DNA of 64,000 nt from Gammaproteobacteria bacterium (GCA_018661465.1 JABJIC010000027.1:21694-85693); one strand, 5' to 3'; positions 16,788 through 26,029 are shown, numbered from the stretch's first letter. A program made the numbers and translations. The notes: a model not told the origin generated them from the letters alone.

Positions 16788-17860
16788 GTTTCTTCAATTG
16801 GCAGAGTCACTTTGAAACATGTAGCGCCCTTGCGACTCTCGCACTCGATCATTCCCTTATGCTGGCTGATAATCGAATGTGCTATGGATAAACCCAGACC
16901 CGTGCCATCCGCTCGTCCGCTTATCATCGGATAGAAAATAGTGTCTATCATTTCTTCCGGTATTCCCGGGCCGTTATCTATTATCTTTATGGACACAGCC
17001 AATTTATAAAACTTGGAACCCACCGTGGTATTTCTAAGAATTCTTGTTCGTAAGTGGATTCTTCCCAAGTCATGTTCTACCGACGGGCTGGTTAAAGCCT
17101 GCATCGCGTTTCTTACAATGTTGAGCATGGCCTGAATAAGTTGTTCAGGGTCTCCCAGCAATGCTGGAATGCTTGGATCATAATCGCGGATGATGCTGAT
17201 GCCCTTGCCACCTACTTCCGCTTCAACCAGATTGCGTACTCTCTCCATTACTTCATGAACATTGATTAGTTTTAAATCCAGTGGCTTGCGTGAGCCCACC
17301 AATCGATCTACCAGGTTACGTAAGCGATCAGCCTCTTCGATGATGACGTTGGTGTAATCCTTTAACTCTTCGTCATCCAGTTCTTGAGCCAGTAACTGTG
17401 CTGCTCCTCTTATGCCGCCAAGAGGATTCTTGATTTCATGTCCCAGACCTCGTACCAATTCACGTGTAGTGGCATGGGTTGAATTCAGAGACTCTTCTCG
17501 ATTGATTCGGTGAGAGTGTTCCAATGAAATCAATTCAAGTAAGACCAATTCCTCTCCATCCGCTTCAAAAGGGTTGATGGTGTAGTCAACGGAGATTACC
17601 TTGCCGTGAATCAGTGTTAGCTGAGCCTGGTGCTTGGTAAAACTGCGTTTGTTGCTCAGGGCAGTCTGTATCTCTCCAATGTCCTCAGCAGCGTTAACAA
17701 ATACCTCGCCGACAAATAACTGGCTGGCCTGGCGATCACTTATTTCCAGCATGTTCTCGGCGGCGATGTTTAGAAAACAAAGTCGCAGATTACTGTCTAG
17801 TAGCAATACGCCGGTCTTCAGGTTGTCCAGCAGGCGTTTATGTATATTGTCCAGGGTCAC
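16784..17860 (-). CDS. ntrB: Nitrogen regulation sensor histidine kinase NtrB
   Basis: NtrB phosphorylates or dephosphorylates NtrC under control of PII protein. The 358 residues comprise an N-terminal PAS domain (about 10-115), the dimerisation/phospho-acceptor region with His141 in RGLGHEIKNPLGG, and an ATPase domain with N-box NIVRNAMQAL, G1 box DNGPGIP and G2 box GRADGTGLGLSIAHSI. It is soluble, with no membrane segments. The start is GTG with only a weak ribosome site. It lies 100 bp upstream of ntrC on the minus strand and downstream of the glutamine synthetase gene, from which it is separated by a terminator. Confidence 0.96.
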   Translation of the reverse strand: MTLDNIHKRLLDNLKTGVLLLDSNLRLCFLNIAAENMLEISDRQASQLFVGEVFVNAAEDIGEIQTALSNKRSFTKHQAQLTLIHGKVISVDYTINPFEADGEELVLLELISLEHSHRINREESLNSTHATTRELVRGLGHEIKNPLGGIRGAAQLLAQELDDEELKDYTNVIIEEADRLRNLVDRLVGSRKPLDLKLINVHEVMERVRNLVEAEVGGKGISIIRDYDPSIPALLGDPEQLIQAMLNIVRNAMQALTSPSVEHDLGRIHLRTRILRNTTVGSKFYKLAVSIKIIDNGPGIPEEMIDTIFYPMISGRADGTGLGLSIAHSIISQHKGMIECESRKGATCFKVTLPIEET

Positions 17861-18029
17861 TATTCAGATTCACTTATCTAGCCGTAGGGCAGGTCTCAAG
17901 CTATTCCTTGAGTATTGATATGCAATAAGCAAACCAATAATGGACTGGCAGGGAAATCCCCTAGAAATGGGGCTTCTTGGGGCCTTCGCTGGGGATTATC
18001 TATTTGTGCCAGTAATGAGCTTGAAACAA

Positions 18030-18046
18030 TGCACTAAAATGGTGCA
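18030..18046. promoter_or_regulatory. NtrC binding site upstream of ntrBC
   Basis: TGCACTAAAATGGTGCA is a near-perfect NtrC dyad (GCAC-N5-6-GGTGC). It lies about 170 bp before ntrB and just beyond the glutamine synthetase terminator. In E. coli an NtrC site at the separate glnL promoter gives repression of ntrBC. A similar arrangement is likely here. I see no sigma-54 element between the site and ntrB; TGGCAC occurs near 18006 but lacks the matching -12. Confidence 0.8.
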
Positions 18047-18088
18047 TAAATCAATTTCGAGGAATTGGGTTCTACCTAATGAAAGAGC

Positions 18089-18117
18089 AAAAAAAAGCCT
18101 GACAGAGTCAGGCTTTT
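18089..18117 (-). terminator. Rho-independent terminator after glutamine synthetase
   Basis: On the minus strand AGCCTGAC and GTCAGGCT form an 8-bp stem with a 3-base loop (18097-18115), followed by a run of eight T's. It lies about 40 bases after the glutamine synthetase stop codon and separates that gene from ntrBC. Confidence 0.9.
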
Positions 18118-18134
18118 TCAGTTCTTGCTGGAGC

Positions 18135-18158
18135 TCTAGGTCTAGGTTTAGGTTTAGG
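18135..18158 (-). repeat. Hexanucleotide repeat giving four in-frame stop codons
   Basis: Four consecutive hexamers (on the plus strand TCTAGG twice, then TTTAGG twice) begin at the glutamine synthetase stop. Read in the gene's frame they give TAA ACC TAA ACC TAG ACC TAG, so the authentic stop is followed by three more in-frame stops, each six bases apart. Confidence 0.85.
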
Positions 18159-19167
18159 CCAGAGCTTCCTTGGTGGTCTTGATGATTGCTGCAGCCACTT
18201 TATATGGATCAGCATTGGAAGCCGTTCTTCTGTCTTCCAGTCGACCTTTCCATCCGTCCTGTACCGTAGTGATCGGGATTCGGATGGAGGCGCCGCGGTC
18301 AGATACACCGTAGCTGAACTGATCGATTGACTGAGTCTCATGCAGGCCCGTCAAGCGCATGTCATTGTCGGCGCCATAAACGCTGATATGACGGTCGATG
18401 TTCTTGCCGAAATTCTCACAGATCTTGGTGAAGACTTCTTCATCACCATTGTCACGCATCGCTGCATTGGAGAAGTTGGCGTGCATGCCGGAACCATTCC
18501 AGTCCAGGTCCTTGCCTAGCGGCTTTGGTTCCCAGTTGATGGAAAGTTCATAGCGCTCAGCAGTTCTTTCTAACAGGTAACGAGAAACCCAAGTCTCGTC
18601 GCCGGCTCGTTTGGCGCCCTTGGCGAATACTTGAAATTCCCACTGACCCGCTGCAACCTCAGCGTTTATGCCTTCCATGTTGATGCCAGCTTCAAGACAT
18701 AGGTCGAAATGATCTTCAACTACGTCACGGCCGTGTGCGTTATTCGCGCCCACTGAGCAGTAAAAAGGGCCCTGTGGTCTAGGGTAGCCGCCGACAGGAA
18801 ATCCAGGAGGAAGATTAGTCTTAACATCCCAGAGGAAATATTCCTGTTCGAAACCAAACCAGAAATCCTCGTCATCATCATCGATTGTGGCGCGACCATT
18901 GGTGGCGTGAGGTGTCTCATCGGAATTTAATACCTCACACATTACTAGATAGGCACTTGCACGATCCGGGTCTGGAAAGATCGCTACAGGCTTCAGTAAA
19001 CAATCGGAATCATCGCCAGCTGCTTGTAAAGTCGAGCTGCCATCGAATGACCACATTGGGCATTCTTCCAAAGTACCGGTAAAATCGTTACGCACCATTG
19101 TCTTGCTACGGAGGCTTTGGGTTGGCGAATAGCCGTCAAGCCAGATGTATTCCAGTTTAGCTTTCAT
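18154..19167 (-). CDS. Glutamine synthetase, type II (eukaryotic-like, short form)
   Basis: The enzyme makes glutamine from glutamate, ammonia and ATP. At 337 residues it is far shorter than the 470-residue GSI encoded by glnA in this position in most gammaproteobacteria. Its motifs are of the GSII type: KLEYIWLDGYSPTQSLRSKT at the start, MWSFDGSSTLQA (about 38-49), FGFEQEYFLWD (about 105), GINAEVAAGQWEFQ (about 166), WNGSGMHANFS and the C-terminal DRRTASNADPYKVAAAI. The adenylylation tyrosine loop of GSI is absent, so GlnE control is not expected. The NtrC/sigma-54 promoter makes it the nitrogen-regulated glutamine synthetase of this locus. Confidence 0.93.
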   Translation of the reverse strand: MKAKLEYIWLDGYSPTQSLRSKTMVRNDFTGTLEECPMWSFDGSSTLQAAGDDSDCLLKPVAIFPDPDRASAYLVMCEVLNSDETPHATNGRATIDDDDEDFWFGFEQEYFLWDVKTNLPPGFPVGGYPRPQGPFYCSVGANNAHGRDVVEDHFDLCLEAGINMEGINAEVAAGQWEFQVFAKGAKRAGDETWVSRYLLERTAERYELSINWEPKPLGKDLDWNGSGMHANFSNAAMRDNGDEEVFTKICENFGKNIDRHISVYGADNDMRLTGLHETQSIDQFSYGVSDRGASIRIPITTVQDGWKGRLEDRRTASNADPYKVAAAIIKTTKEALA

Positions 19168-19254
19168 TTTCTATCTTTCTCCTAATCGATAAGACTGTTT
19201 ATGTGAATGATTTCCATGGGGCCATTAATAGGCTTGCCTGTGTGCATGGTGTAG

Positions 19255-19270
19255 AGCAAAATATATGCCA
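19255..19270 (-). promoter_or_regulatory. Sigma-54 promoter of glutamine synthetase
   Basis: On the minus strand the sequence reads TGGCAT-N5-TTGCT, 5 of 6 at the -24 element and complete at the -12 element with correct spacing. The predicted start of transcription is near 19243, about 76 bases before the coding region. Two NtrC sites lie upstream. Confidence 0.85.
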
Positions 19271-19288
19271 TTAATGAGCTCGCTGCAA

Positions 19289-19307
19289 AGCCCATGTTTT
19301 CTGGGCT
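19289..19307. promoter_or_regulatory. Inverted repeat between NtrC sites and sigma-54 promoter
   Basis: AGCCCA and TGGGCT flank seven bases. The element lies within the DNA that must loop for NtrC to reach the promoter. It could be a weak regulator site; I do not recognise the protein. Confidence 0.3.
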
Positions 19308-19330
19308 CTGTAATGGCGCATGAAAATAAA

Positions 19331-19376
19331 TGCCCTAATATGGTGCAAATAAAAACAAGAAGCACCTATTTGGTGC
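19331..19376. promoter_or_regulatory. Two NtrC enhancer sites
   Basis: Site A is GCACCTATTTGGTGC (19362-19376), a perfect dyad. Site B is TGCCCTAATATGGTGCA (19331-19347), with one strong half. Their centres are 30 bp apart and lie about 96 and 126 bp upstream of the predicted sigma-54 start. This is almost the geometry of the E. coli glnAp2 enhancer (about -108 and -140). The remaining spacer up to thiI (19377-19609) shows nothing else that I can name; it must hold the thiI promoter. Confidence 0.85.
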
Positions 19377-19609
19377 GTTACCGATCAAATCTTGGCTTAG
19401 CGCTTTCGGTTTAATCCTTCTGTCTCGCATTAAATGCTTATTTTCGCCTATTCTAGCGGAAGGCAGTGTGCCATTTACAGAGATATTGTTGGAACAGTAT
19501 CCGGACAGGGCTGAGCATTAGCGGAAAACGATAAAATTAGTCAGTAATGAGAGCTTTGCTAGATGAGCTTTCAATAAATACTTCGATCAAACAAAAGAGA
19601 GTTTAGTAC

Positions 19610-21076
19610 ATGCTATTCCTGGTTAAGTTGTTCCCTGAAATCACCATTAAGTCGCGACCGGTACGCCGCCGTTTTGTCCGGCAATTGCGCAAAAACATCA
19701 GGTCGGTCTTACGTGAATTCGATGATGACTTGTCGGTGACTGGTGAGTGGGACAGCATCGAAGTTGAAACTGAAGTTAGCGACCCAGTGATTCTCGCACA
19801 AATGAGCGAGAGACTCGGATGCACACCCGGCATAGCGAAATACCTTGAAGTAGAAAAATTTCCCCTTCCGGATATGGACGGCATGTTCGAATTGACTAAG
19901 GAATTTTATGCCGAGCGGCTCGAGGGAAAAATGTTTGCGGTTCGTTGCAAGCGCAGTGGACGACATCCGTTCAAGTCTGTCGATGTTGAAAAATATGTTG
20001 GCGGTGGATTGAATCAACATACTGGTGCCGCTGGAGTAAAACTGAAAGACCCAGATGTTACGGTGGCATTGGAAATACGGGACGATTTTTTCTTTGTAGT
20101 ACGGGATCAGAAAAAGGGCATAGGGGGCTTTCCTCTGGGATGCCAGGATTCTGTATTGTCACTAATCTCTGGAGGATTTGATTCCTCGGTCTCCAGCTAT
20201 CTTTGTATTAAGCGAGGATTACAGACTCATTATTGCTTTTTCAATCTAGGTGGAAGAGCCCATGAGTTAGCGGTCAAGGAGGTTGCTCTTTTTCTGTGGA
20301 TGAAATATCACAGTTCTCATCGGGTGAAATTTATATCGGTACCATTCGAAGGAGTAGTTGAAGAAATTTTAAACGTAGTGGATAACTCTCAGATGGGGGT
20401 AGTTCTCAAGCGCATGATGTTACGGGCAGCAGACAAGGTTGCCGCTGAGCTAAATATAGAAGCTGTGGTCACTGGAGATAGTGTAGCGCAAGTTTCCAGT
20501 CAAACATTGCCAAATATGGCCGTAATCGATGCCGTGTCCGAGAGTCTGGTTTTAAGACCATTAGTCACATCTGACAAGCAGGACATTATCGATATTTCCC
20601 GCAGAATCGGTACCGAGGATTTCTCGAAGAACATACCGGAATACTGTGCAGTTATTTCTGACAAACCTACAACTCGTGCAAGAATGCATCGCATTGAAAA
20701 AGAAGAAAGCCAATTCAATTTTGAGGTTTTTGATGAGGCGATCAAGAATGCCCGTCATCAACTGATCACTGATGTGGTTGATGATGTTGCGGAAGAGGGA
20801 GTTGAAGTTCAGGTTCTCACCGAAATTCCTGATAGTGCTGTAGTTATCGATATTCGCCATCCGAATGAGTTGGAGCTAAAAGCCCTCACCCTGGCAGGCA
20901 ATGCAGCAAACGAAATTCTGCAAATTCCTTTTTATGAGCTTCGAAGCGGCTTTGATCAACTGGATAAATCCTGTCAATACCTTCTCTACTGTGAGAAAGG
21001 CATGATGAGCAGGCTTCATGCGGCCAATTTGATGGATGAAGGCTTCCAGAATGTGGCGGTTCTGGACCAAAAATAA
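19610..21076 (+). CDS. thiI: tRNA 4-thiouridylase / thiamine sulfur-transfer protein ThiI
   Basis: ThiI inserts sulfur at U8 of tRNA and supplies sulfur for the thiazole of thiamine. The 488 residues contain a ferredoxin-like and THUMP N-terminus, the ATP pyrophosphatase loop SGGFDSS (187-193), Cys346 in PEYCAVISDKPTT, and a C-terminal rhodanese domain with Cys461 in LLYCEKGMMSRL. The two cysteines form the disulfide pair of the E. coli enzyme. The rhodanese domain means it is the complete, bifunctional form. It is divergent from the glutamine synthetase gene and followed by typA, as in Pseudomonas. Confidence 0.97.
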   Translation: MLFLVKLFPEITIKSRPVRRRFVRQLRKNIRSVLREFDDDLSVTGEWDSIEVETEVSDPVILAQMSERLGCTPGIAKYLEVEKFPLPDMDGMFELTKEFYAERLEGKMFAVRCKRSGRHPFKSVDVEKYVGGGLNQHTGAAGVKLKDPDVTVALEIRDDFFFVVRDQKKGIGGFPLGCQDSVLSLISGGFDSSVSSYLCIKRGLQTHYCFFNLGGRAHELAVKEVALFLWMKYHSSHRVKFISVPFEGVVEEILNVVDNSQMGVVLKRMMLRAADKVAAELNIEAVVTGDSVAQVSSQTLPNMAVIDAVSESLVLRPLVTSDKQDIIDISRRIGTEDFSKNIPEYCAVISDKPTTRARMHRIEKEESQFNFEVFDEAIKNARHQLITDVVDDVAEEGVEVQVLTEIPDSAVVIDIRHPNELELKALTLAGNAANEILQIPFYELRSGFDQLDKSCQYLLYCEKGMMSRLHAANLMDEGFQNVAVLDQK

Positions 21077-21122
21077 ACCGCAAAATATCCACAGATAGCT
21101 AATCATTCAGGCCAGTCTCGTG

Positions 21123-21200
21123 TATACTCGCCGCCTTTTGTGCGCCGGTGTCTATCTTGAAAACATCTCGAAAAATATCTCGAGTAGTATCTTGACCAAG
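21123..21200 (+). promoter_or_regulatory. typA leader: -10 element and degenerate 12-bp repeats
   Basis: TATACT at 21123-21128, within TGTATACTCGCCGCC, is a plausible -10 element, though no good -35 is visible. Downstream, four units ATCTTGA, ATCTCGA, ATCTCGA, ATCTTGA start at 21154, 21065+100 (21165), 21177 and 21189, spaced 11-12 bp. No Shine-Dalgarno sequence is visible before the GTG start at 21250, so the roughly 120-base leader may matter for translation. Confidence 0.4.
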
Positions 21201-21249
21201 GCTCGCTGAAACCCCAACTAAAATTGTATTCAAAAATGGTATCCAGACT

Positions 21250-23076
21250 GTGATTGAGAAGATTCGAAATATAGCCATCATTGCCCACGTTGACCACGGT
21301 AAAACCACTCTGGTAGACAAGCTTCTGCAGCAGTCCGGAACACTCGAGTCTCGTGGAAAGAAGGTTGAGAGAGTCATGGACTCTAACGACCAGGAACGCG
21401 AGCGCGGAATTACTATTCTGGCTAAGAACACAGCTATCAACTGGAACGACTACCACATCAATATTGTTGATACTCCGGGACACGCCGATTTCGGTGGTGA
21501 AGTGGAGCGAGTTCTTTCTATGGTTGATAGCGTACTGCTGCTAGTGGATGCCGTAGACGGACCGATGCCTCAGACGCGCTTCGTAACTCAGAAAGCATTT
21601 GCTCAAGGTCTTAATCCTATTGTCGTAATCAACAAGGTTGACCGCGACGGCGCGCGACCCGATTGGGTTGTCAACGAAGTATTCGATCTATTCGACAAAT
21701 TAGGAGCTAACGACGAGCAACTGGATTTTCCAATCATCTACGCTTCCGCTCTTGAGGGTATTGCCGGTCTGGAAGTCGACGAGATGGCAGAAGACATGAT
21801 TCCTCTGCTTGAGACTGTTGTGGAAAAGGTTCCCCCGCCGGATGTAATTGTAGACGGCCCCCTGCAGATGCAAATAAGCGCCCTGGACTACAACAGCTAT
21901 GTTGGAGTTATTGGAATAGGCAGAGTTACTCGAGGAAAGGTGCGCAACAATCAACAGGTTATTGTAATCAACCGTGATGGTGAAGAGCGCAAGGCTAAGA
22001 TCCTTCAGGTGAAGAGTCATCTTGGTCTGGAACGTATTGACGTAGATGAAGCTCAAGCTGGCGAGATTGTTTGTATTACCGGCATCGATAAATTAAACAT
22101 CTCCGATACGATATGTTCCCCGGAAAAATTGGAGGCAATGACACCTCTTTCTGTGGACGAGCCTACCATCAGCATGACCTTTCAGGTGAATGACTCTCCT
22201 TTTGCCGGAAGAGAAGGAAAATATTTAACTACACGACAAGTCAAAGATCGGCTAGAGCGTGAGTTGTTATACAACGTTGCGCTTCGGGTAGAGCAGGGTG
22301 AAACACCAGACAAGTATAAAGTTTCGGGTCGTGGTGAACTGCATCTGTCGGTATTGATCGAAAGCATGCGCCGTGAAGGCTTCGAGCTTGCTGTTTCCAG
22401 ACCTGAAGTAATCATTCATGAAGAGGATGGTGTGCTTAAGGAACCATTCGAATCATTGGTTGTGGATTGTGATGACAAGCATCAGGGTTCGGTGATGGAG
22501 GAGCTGGGTCTGCGTCGTGCAGAGATGCAGGATATGCTGCCAGATGGCAAAGGCCGGGTGAGATTGCAGTTTCTGATACCTACTCGCGGTTTGATTGGCT
22601 TTCGCTCCATGTTCTTGAGCATGACTTCGGGCTCAGGCTTGATGACTCACGTTTTTGATCACTATGGTGACTATAAGGACATAGAGCTGGCGGTAAGAAC
22701 CCGCGGCGTTTTGGTTTCTATGGTTACTGGCAAAGTATTGGGCTTTTCTCTGTTCAATCTTCAGGAACGAGGCAAGATGTTTGTCGAACCTAATGTTGAA
22801 GTTTACGAGGGCATGATTGTCGGTTTGCATAATCGAGAGAATGACCTTGCTGTGAATCCTATTAAAGGAAAACAGCTGACCAACGTGCGTGCTTCCGGTA
22901 CAGACGAAAATATTGTTCTTTCGCCTTCTGTAAAACACACGCTGGAACAAGCGATGGAATTTATCGCTGACGATGAATTGGTTGAAGTAACACCTGACAA
23001 TATTCGTATTCGCAAGAAGCATTTGACTGAGAACGCGCGTAAGCGACAGGCTCGTGGCTCGGCTGAGCGCGGCTAA
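21250..23076 (+). CDS. typA: Ribosome-associated GTPase TypA/BipA (GTG start)
   Basis: TypA is an EF-G-like GTPase that binds 70S ribosomes and supports large-subunit assembly and growth in the cold. The 608 residues show G1 [10 protein letters not shown] (12-21), the switch segment [13 protein letters not shown]3 DTPGHADF and G4 [12 protein letters not shown]. Domains II, III and V follow, plus the BipA-specific C-terminal domain (about 485-608). The protein begins [15 protein letters not shown] as in relatives, so the GTG at 21250 is accepted despite the lack of a clear ribosome site. Confidence 0.97.
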   Translation: MIEKIRNIAIIAHVDHGKTTLVDKLLQQSGTLESRGKKVERVMDSNDQERERGITILAKNTAINWNDYHINIVDTPGHADFGGEVERVLSMVDSVLLLVDAVDGPMPQTRFVTQKAFAQGLNPIVVINKVDRDGARPDWVVNEVFDLFDKLGANDEQLDFPIIYASALEGIAGLEVDEMAEDMIPLLETVVEKVPPPDVIVDGPLQMQISALDYNSYVGVIGIGRVTRGKVRNNQQVIVINRDGEERKAKILQVKSHLGLERIDVDEAQAGEIVCITGIDKLNISDTICSPEKLEAMTPLSVDEPTISMTFQVNDSPFAGREGKYLTTRQVKDRLERELLYNVALRVEQGETPDKYKVSGRGELHLSVLIESMRREGFELAVSRPEVIIHEEDGVLKEPFESLVVDCDDKHQGSVMEELGLRRAEMQDMLPDGKGRVRLQFLIPTRGLIGFRSMFLSMTSGSGLMTHVFDHYGDYKDIELAVRTRGVLVSMVTGKVLGFSLFNLQERGKMFVEPNVEVYEGMIVGLHNRENDLAVNPIKGKQLTNVRASGTDENIVLSPSVKHTLEQAMEFIADDELVEVTPDNIRIRKKHLTENARKRQARGSAERG

Positions 23077-23103
23077 TTCGATCTGCTGCTCTCTGAATCT
23101 AAA

Positions 23104-23142
23104 TGTATCAGGGCAGGGGCTTAATGCTCAGGTCCTGATACA
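23104..23142. terminator. Stem-loop after typA
   Basis: TGTATCAGG (23104-23112) pairs perfectly with CCTGATACA (23134-23142) over a 21-base loop that can fold further. No T-run follows, so it may protect the 3' end or act as a Rho-dependent end rather than an intrinsic terminator. The pip gene starts 137 bases later. Confidence 0.4.
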
Positions 23143-23224
23143 CGAATTCTAATTCCCCTGCTTAATATCGAACCCAATACCTTTTCTACTATATGCGTCG
23201 GGTAGTAGAGATCTCTCTCCGGCT

Positions 23225-23270
23225 GGCTTACCATTAGGCTTTACTCTCGCTTCACTCTGACTTAATTAGG
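23225..23270 (+). repeat. Degenerate 11-12-bp repeat before pip
   Basis: Four units begin GGCTTA (23225), GGCTTT (23237), CGCTTC (23248) and GACTTA (23259). They lie immediately upstream of the pip start region. Similarity is modest and confined to about half of each unit. Confidence 0.35.
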
Positions 23271-23278
23271 TAGCAAGA

Positions 23279-24235
23279 ATGCAGATCCTATTCCCCGAAA
23301 TAAAACCCTACAAGCGTCATCAGCTTCGCGTCTCTGATCTTCACGAGCTCTATGTAGACGAATCCGGCAATGGTGATGGCATTCCAGTTTTATTTGTCCA
23401 CGGCGGGCCCGGCGGGGCTTGTGATTCAAGCTCAAGACGCTTCTATGACCCAGCGATTTACAGAATTATCACCTTTGATCAGCGAGGGTGCGGGCGATCG
23501 ACGCCCCATGGTGAACTTGAAGAGAACACCACTGAACATCTGGTTTCAGATATCGAGAAAATTAGAGAGTACCTATCTATTGATAAATGGGTCTTGTTCG
23601 GTGGTTCCTGGGGATCAACACTAAGCCTGCTTTATGCCCAAGCTCACCCGGGAAGGGTGCTCGCTCTAATTCTACGGGGAATATTCCTTTGCCGTCAGGT
23701 TGATCTCGATTGGCTCTACAAACAAGGTGCTAATAGAGTGTTTCCAGATTACTGGGATGAATTCGAGCGATTCATACCTGATTCTGAGCGCAATGATCTT
23801 CTCAAAGCCTATCATTCCCGACTGGTAGGTGAAGATGAGCTGGCACGCATGTCTGCTGCGAAGCACTGGTCAGCCTGGGAAGGGAATTGCTCCAAATTGC
23901 GGCCGAGTCAGGAAGTTCTGGCGAAATTCACAAAACCTCATAATGCTCTGGCTTTGGCTAGAATAGAGACCCACTACTTTCTTAATAATGGTTTTCTTGA
24001 AGACAATCACATTCTTGAAAATATGCAGCTGATTAAGGATATACCGGGTCGAATAGTTCACGGACGCTATGATATGGTTTGCCCTCTCGATCAAGCCAGT
24101 GCCTTAAATCAGCAATGGCCTGAATCCGAACTGCACATCGTTCGTGAGTCTGGGCATTCTGCTTCTGAAGCAGGAACAGTAGATGCCCTTATTCGAGCAA
24201 CTAAAGAAATAGCGAAGAAACTGGAAAACAGTTAG
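23279..24235 (+). CDS. pip: Proline iminopeptidase
   Basis: An alpha/beta-hydrolase that removes N-terminal proline from peptides in the cytosol. The 318 residues show the oxyanion loop HGGPGG (41-46), FDQRGCGRS (66-74), the nucleophile Ser110 in GGSWGS, an Asp in GRYDMVCP (about 264) and the catalytic His in SGHSASEAG (about 293). Length and motif order match peptidase family S33. It precedes dtd on the plus strand by 55 bp, a pairing also found in Pseudomonas. Confidence 0.95.
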   Translation: MQILFPEIKPYKRHQLRVSDLHELYVDESGNGDGIPVLFVHGGPGGACDSSSRRFYDPAIYRIITFDQRGCGRSTPHGELEENTTEHLVSDIEKIREYLSIDKWVLFGGSWGSTLSLLYAQAHPGRVLALILRGIFLCRQVDLDWLYKQGANRVFPDYWDEFERFIPDSERNDLLKAYHSRLVGEDELARMSAAKHWSAWEGNCSKLRPSQEVLAKFTKPHNALALARIETHYFLNNGFLEDNHILENMQLIKDIPGRIVHGRYDMVCPLDQASALNQQWPESELHIVRESGHSASEAGTVDALIRATKEIAKKLENS

Positions 24236-24275
24236 CTGGGAAACGGTCAGCTGAGGCCCAGTGAGCTAAAGATAG
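24231..24275 (+). repeat. Degenerate 15-bp repeat at the pip stop codon
   Basis: Three units spaced 15 bp begin at 24231 (GTTAGCTGGGAAACG), 24246 (GTCAGCTGAGGCCCA) and 24261 (GTGAGCTAAAGATAG). The first contains the pip stop codon. The shared core is GTnAGCT. Confidence 0.5.
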
Positions 24276-24290
24276 TTCGAGGGTATCACC

Positions 24291-24728
24291 GTGATTGCAC
24301 TAATTCAGCGAGTAAACTGGGCGCAAGTCCGCATCGAAGAGTCTATTCATTCTCACATCGGCCAGGGATTGCTCGCCTTCATTGGTATTGAGAAAGAAGA
24401 CAATGAAGAAATGGCCAATAAGTTGTTGGACAAGATTCTAGCCTATCGAGTATTCGCTGATGAAGACGACAAAATGAATCTTGATGTTAAAGACATCGGC
24501 GGTGATTTGATGCTGGTATCACAATTCACTTTGGCGGCTGACACCAGCAGTGGCCTTCGCCCCGGATTTTCTACTGCCATGCCGCCAGCGGAAGCTGAAA
24601 AGCTATATGGCTACACATTAAGTGCCGCGAAAGAAAAACATGAATTCGTTGGAAGTGGTAAGTTCGCTGCAGATATGCAGATCGAACTTGAGAATGATGG
24701 TCCGGTAACTTTTATTCTGAAGGTCTAG
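24291..24728 (+). CDS. dtd: D-aminoacyl-tRNA deacylase (GTG start)
   Basis: Dtd hydrolyses D-amino acids (and glycine mischarged on tRNA-Ala) from tRNA. The 145-residue protein has the family motifs GDLMLVSQFTLAADTSSGLRPGF (in two parts, about 65-90) and the C-terminal Gly-Pro in NDGPVTFIL, the cis-proline loop that excludes L-amino acids. The GTG start matches the usual N-terminus MIALIQRV. It ends one base before the tatC stop on the opposite strand. Confidence 0.96.
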   Translation: MIALIQRVNWAQVRIEESIHSHIGQGLLAFIGIEKEDNEEMANKLLDKILAYRVFADEDDKMNLDVKDIGGDLMLVSQFTLAADTSSGLRPGFSTAMPPAEAEKLYGYTLSAAKEKHEFVGSGKFAADMQIELENDGPVTFILKV

Positions 24729-24729
24729 T

Positions 24730-25506
24730 TTATTCTGTTTCTTTTGATTCTTCTTCTAATTCTTCCTTAGCTTTTTTCTTCTTTATTATTCTACCGGCAA
24801 TGATACCTGCTTCGAAAAGCAACCACATGGGAATGGCCAGCACTGATTGGCTAATGGGATCGGCCGGAGTCATCAACATGCCAACGATAAAGCAACCTAC
24901 GATGACATAGGGTCGCTTCGATGCCAGATCATCTGGTTCGACCATGCCAGACCAGATAAAAATAAACACGGCAATAGGCACTTCGAAGGCGATACCGAAT
25001 CCCAGAAAAATGGACAAGGCGAAGTTGAGAAAACTACTAATATCTGGAGCCACGGAAATGCCTTCCGGTGCCACCGAGATAAAGAATGAAAACACAAACC
25101 CGAAAAGAAGATAACGAGCAAAGGCAATGCCACTATAGAAAAGCAACACGCTAGATATAAACAAAGGAATCGCTACGCTCTTCTCGTTTTTGTATAGCCC
25201 GGGAGCTATAAAGGACCAGAGTTGATAAAGAACATAGGGAGCGGCCAAAAGGAACGCCACGTAGAAAGTTAGTTTGAACGGCGCAAAGAATGGAGAAGTG
25301 GGATCGATAGCTATCATCGTCGAGCCTTCAGGCAAGGCATCGATTAAAGGCGTAGCAACATAGGTGTAAATGTCATTGGCGAAGTAAAAAAGTGCCAGAA
25401 AGATAATTAATACGGCGATGACGCTTCGGAGAATCCGGTCACGAAGCTCAATCAGATGATCAATAAGTGTGAGCTCTTTTTCTTGTTCTGGTTCAGCTGA
25501 TGTCAT
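24730..25506 (-). CDS. tatC: Twin-arginine translocase subunit TatC
   Basis: TatC is the signal-peptide-binding core of the Tat exporter of folded proteins. The 258 residues begin with the conserved [15 protein letters not shown] (about 13-27) and show six hydrophobic membrane segments, with the FxxP-type motif [12 protein letters not shown] near 100 and conserved acidic residue in [11 protein letters not shown]. The C-terminus is a short charged tail rich in Lys and Glu. It overlaps tatB by 14 bases. Order tatA-tatB-tatC on the minus strand. Confidence 0.97.
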   Translation of the reverse strand: MTSAEPEQEKELTLIDHLIELRDRILRSVIAVLIIFLALFYFANDIYTYVATPLIDALPEGSTMIAIDPTSPFFAPFKLTFYVAFLLAAPYVLYQLWSFIAPGLYKNEKSVAIPLFISSVLLFYSGIAFARYLLFGFVFSFFISVAPEGISVAPDISSFLNFALSIFLGFGIAFEVPIAVFIFIWSGMVEPDDLASKRPYVIVGCFIVGMLMTPADPISQSVLAIPMWLLFEAGIIAGRIIKKKKAKEELEEESKETE

Positions 25507-26029
25507 TTTCTACTTTCTCAGAGTCAGCGCTTTTCTTTTCACTTGAGTCCTCGTCTTGCTCAGGCTCACTATTCGCGGCAAGTTTAGGATTTTTGCCTCC
25601 GCCGTATATAGATTGGGCAACGTCTTCGATTTGTTCCTTGGCTTCTTCCAGTTCTTCCGTGATAGATTTTTCTGCCTTTTCGTCTTTAGTCTCATCTGAA
25701 GCTTTTTCTGTAGCTTTAGATGCGCCAGGGTCAAAGTCTTGACTGTTTACGATTTTGTTCATTGAGTCTTCTGTATCTTTCGCTAATCCCTGCACTTCTG
25801 ACTTGGCTTCTTCGATATCAGCCAGCACAGATTCATTATGCAATTGACGGCGAATCTCATCGGCATTCAATTCTCTTTCAATCTCGGCCTTGACCTTATA
25901 AAAACTGCGACGAAAACGGCCTATCCACAAGCCTGTAGTTTTTATCGCGCCGGGCAGGCGCTCGGGACCCAGCACTACCAAGGCAATGATACAAATTAAC
26001 AAGACTTCAAAAGAGCCGATGTTAAACAT
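25493..26029 (-). CDS. tatB: Twin-arginine translocase subunit TatB
   Basis: TatB binds TatC and forms the receptor for Tat substrates. The N-terminus [26 protein letters not shown] holds the membrane helix, the Gly-Pro hinge and Glu8. An amphipathic helix (about 28-60) and a long acidic, low-complexity tail follow. The 178 residues are normal for TatB. It lies 100 bp downstream of tatA and overlaps tatC, so the three form one operon. Confidence 0.95.
   Translation of the reverse strand: MFNIGSFEVLLICIIALVVLGPERLPGAIKTTGLWIGRFRRSFYKVKAEIERELNADEIRRQLHNESVLADIEEAKSEVQGLAKDTEDSMNKIVNSQDFDPGASKATEKASDETKDEKAEKSITEELEEAKEQIEDVAQSIYGGGKNPKLAANSEPEQDEDSSEKKSADSEKVENDIS

Noticed and set aside
18001..18020. 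Sigma-54 promoter for ntrBC at the TGGCAC near 18006
   Set aside because: The -24 half is good, but the bases where TTGC should be are GATA, so it lacks a -12 element.
19377..19609. TPP riboswitch ahead of thiI
   Set aside because: The CTGAGA and GGAACCTG-type conserved segments are absent; thiI of gammaproteobacteria is not normally under a thi-box.
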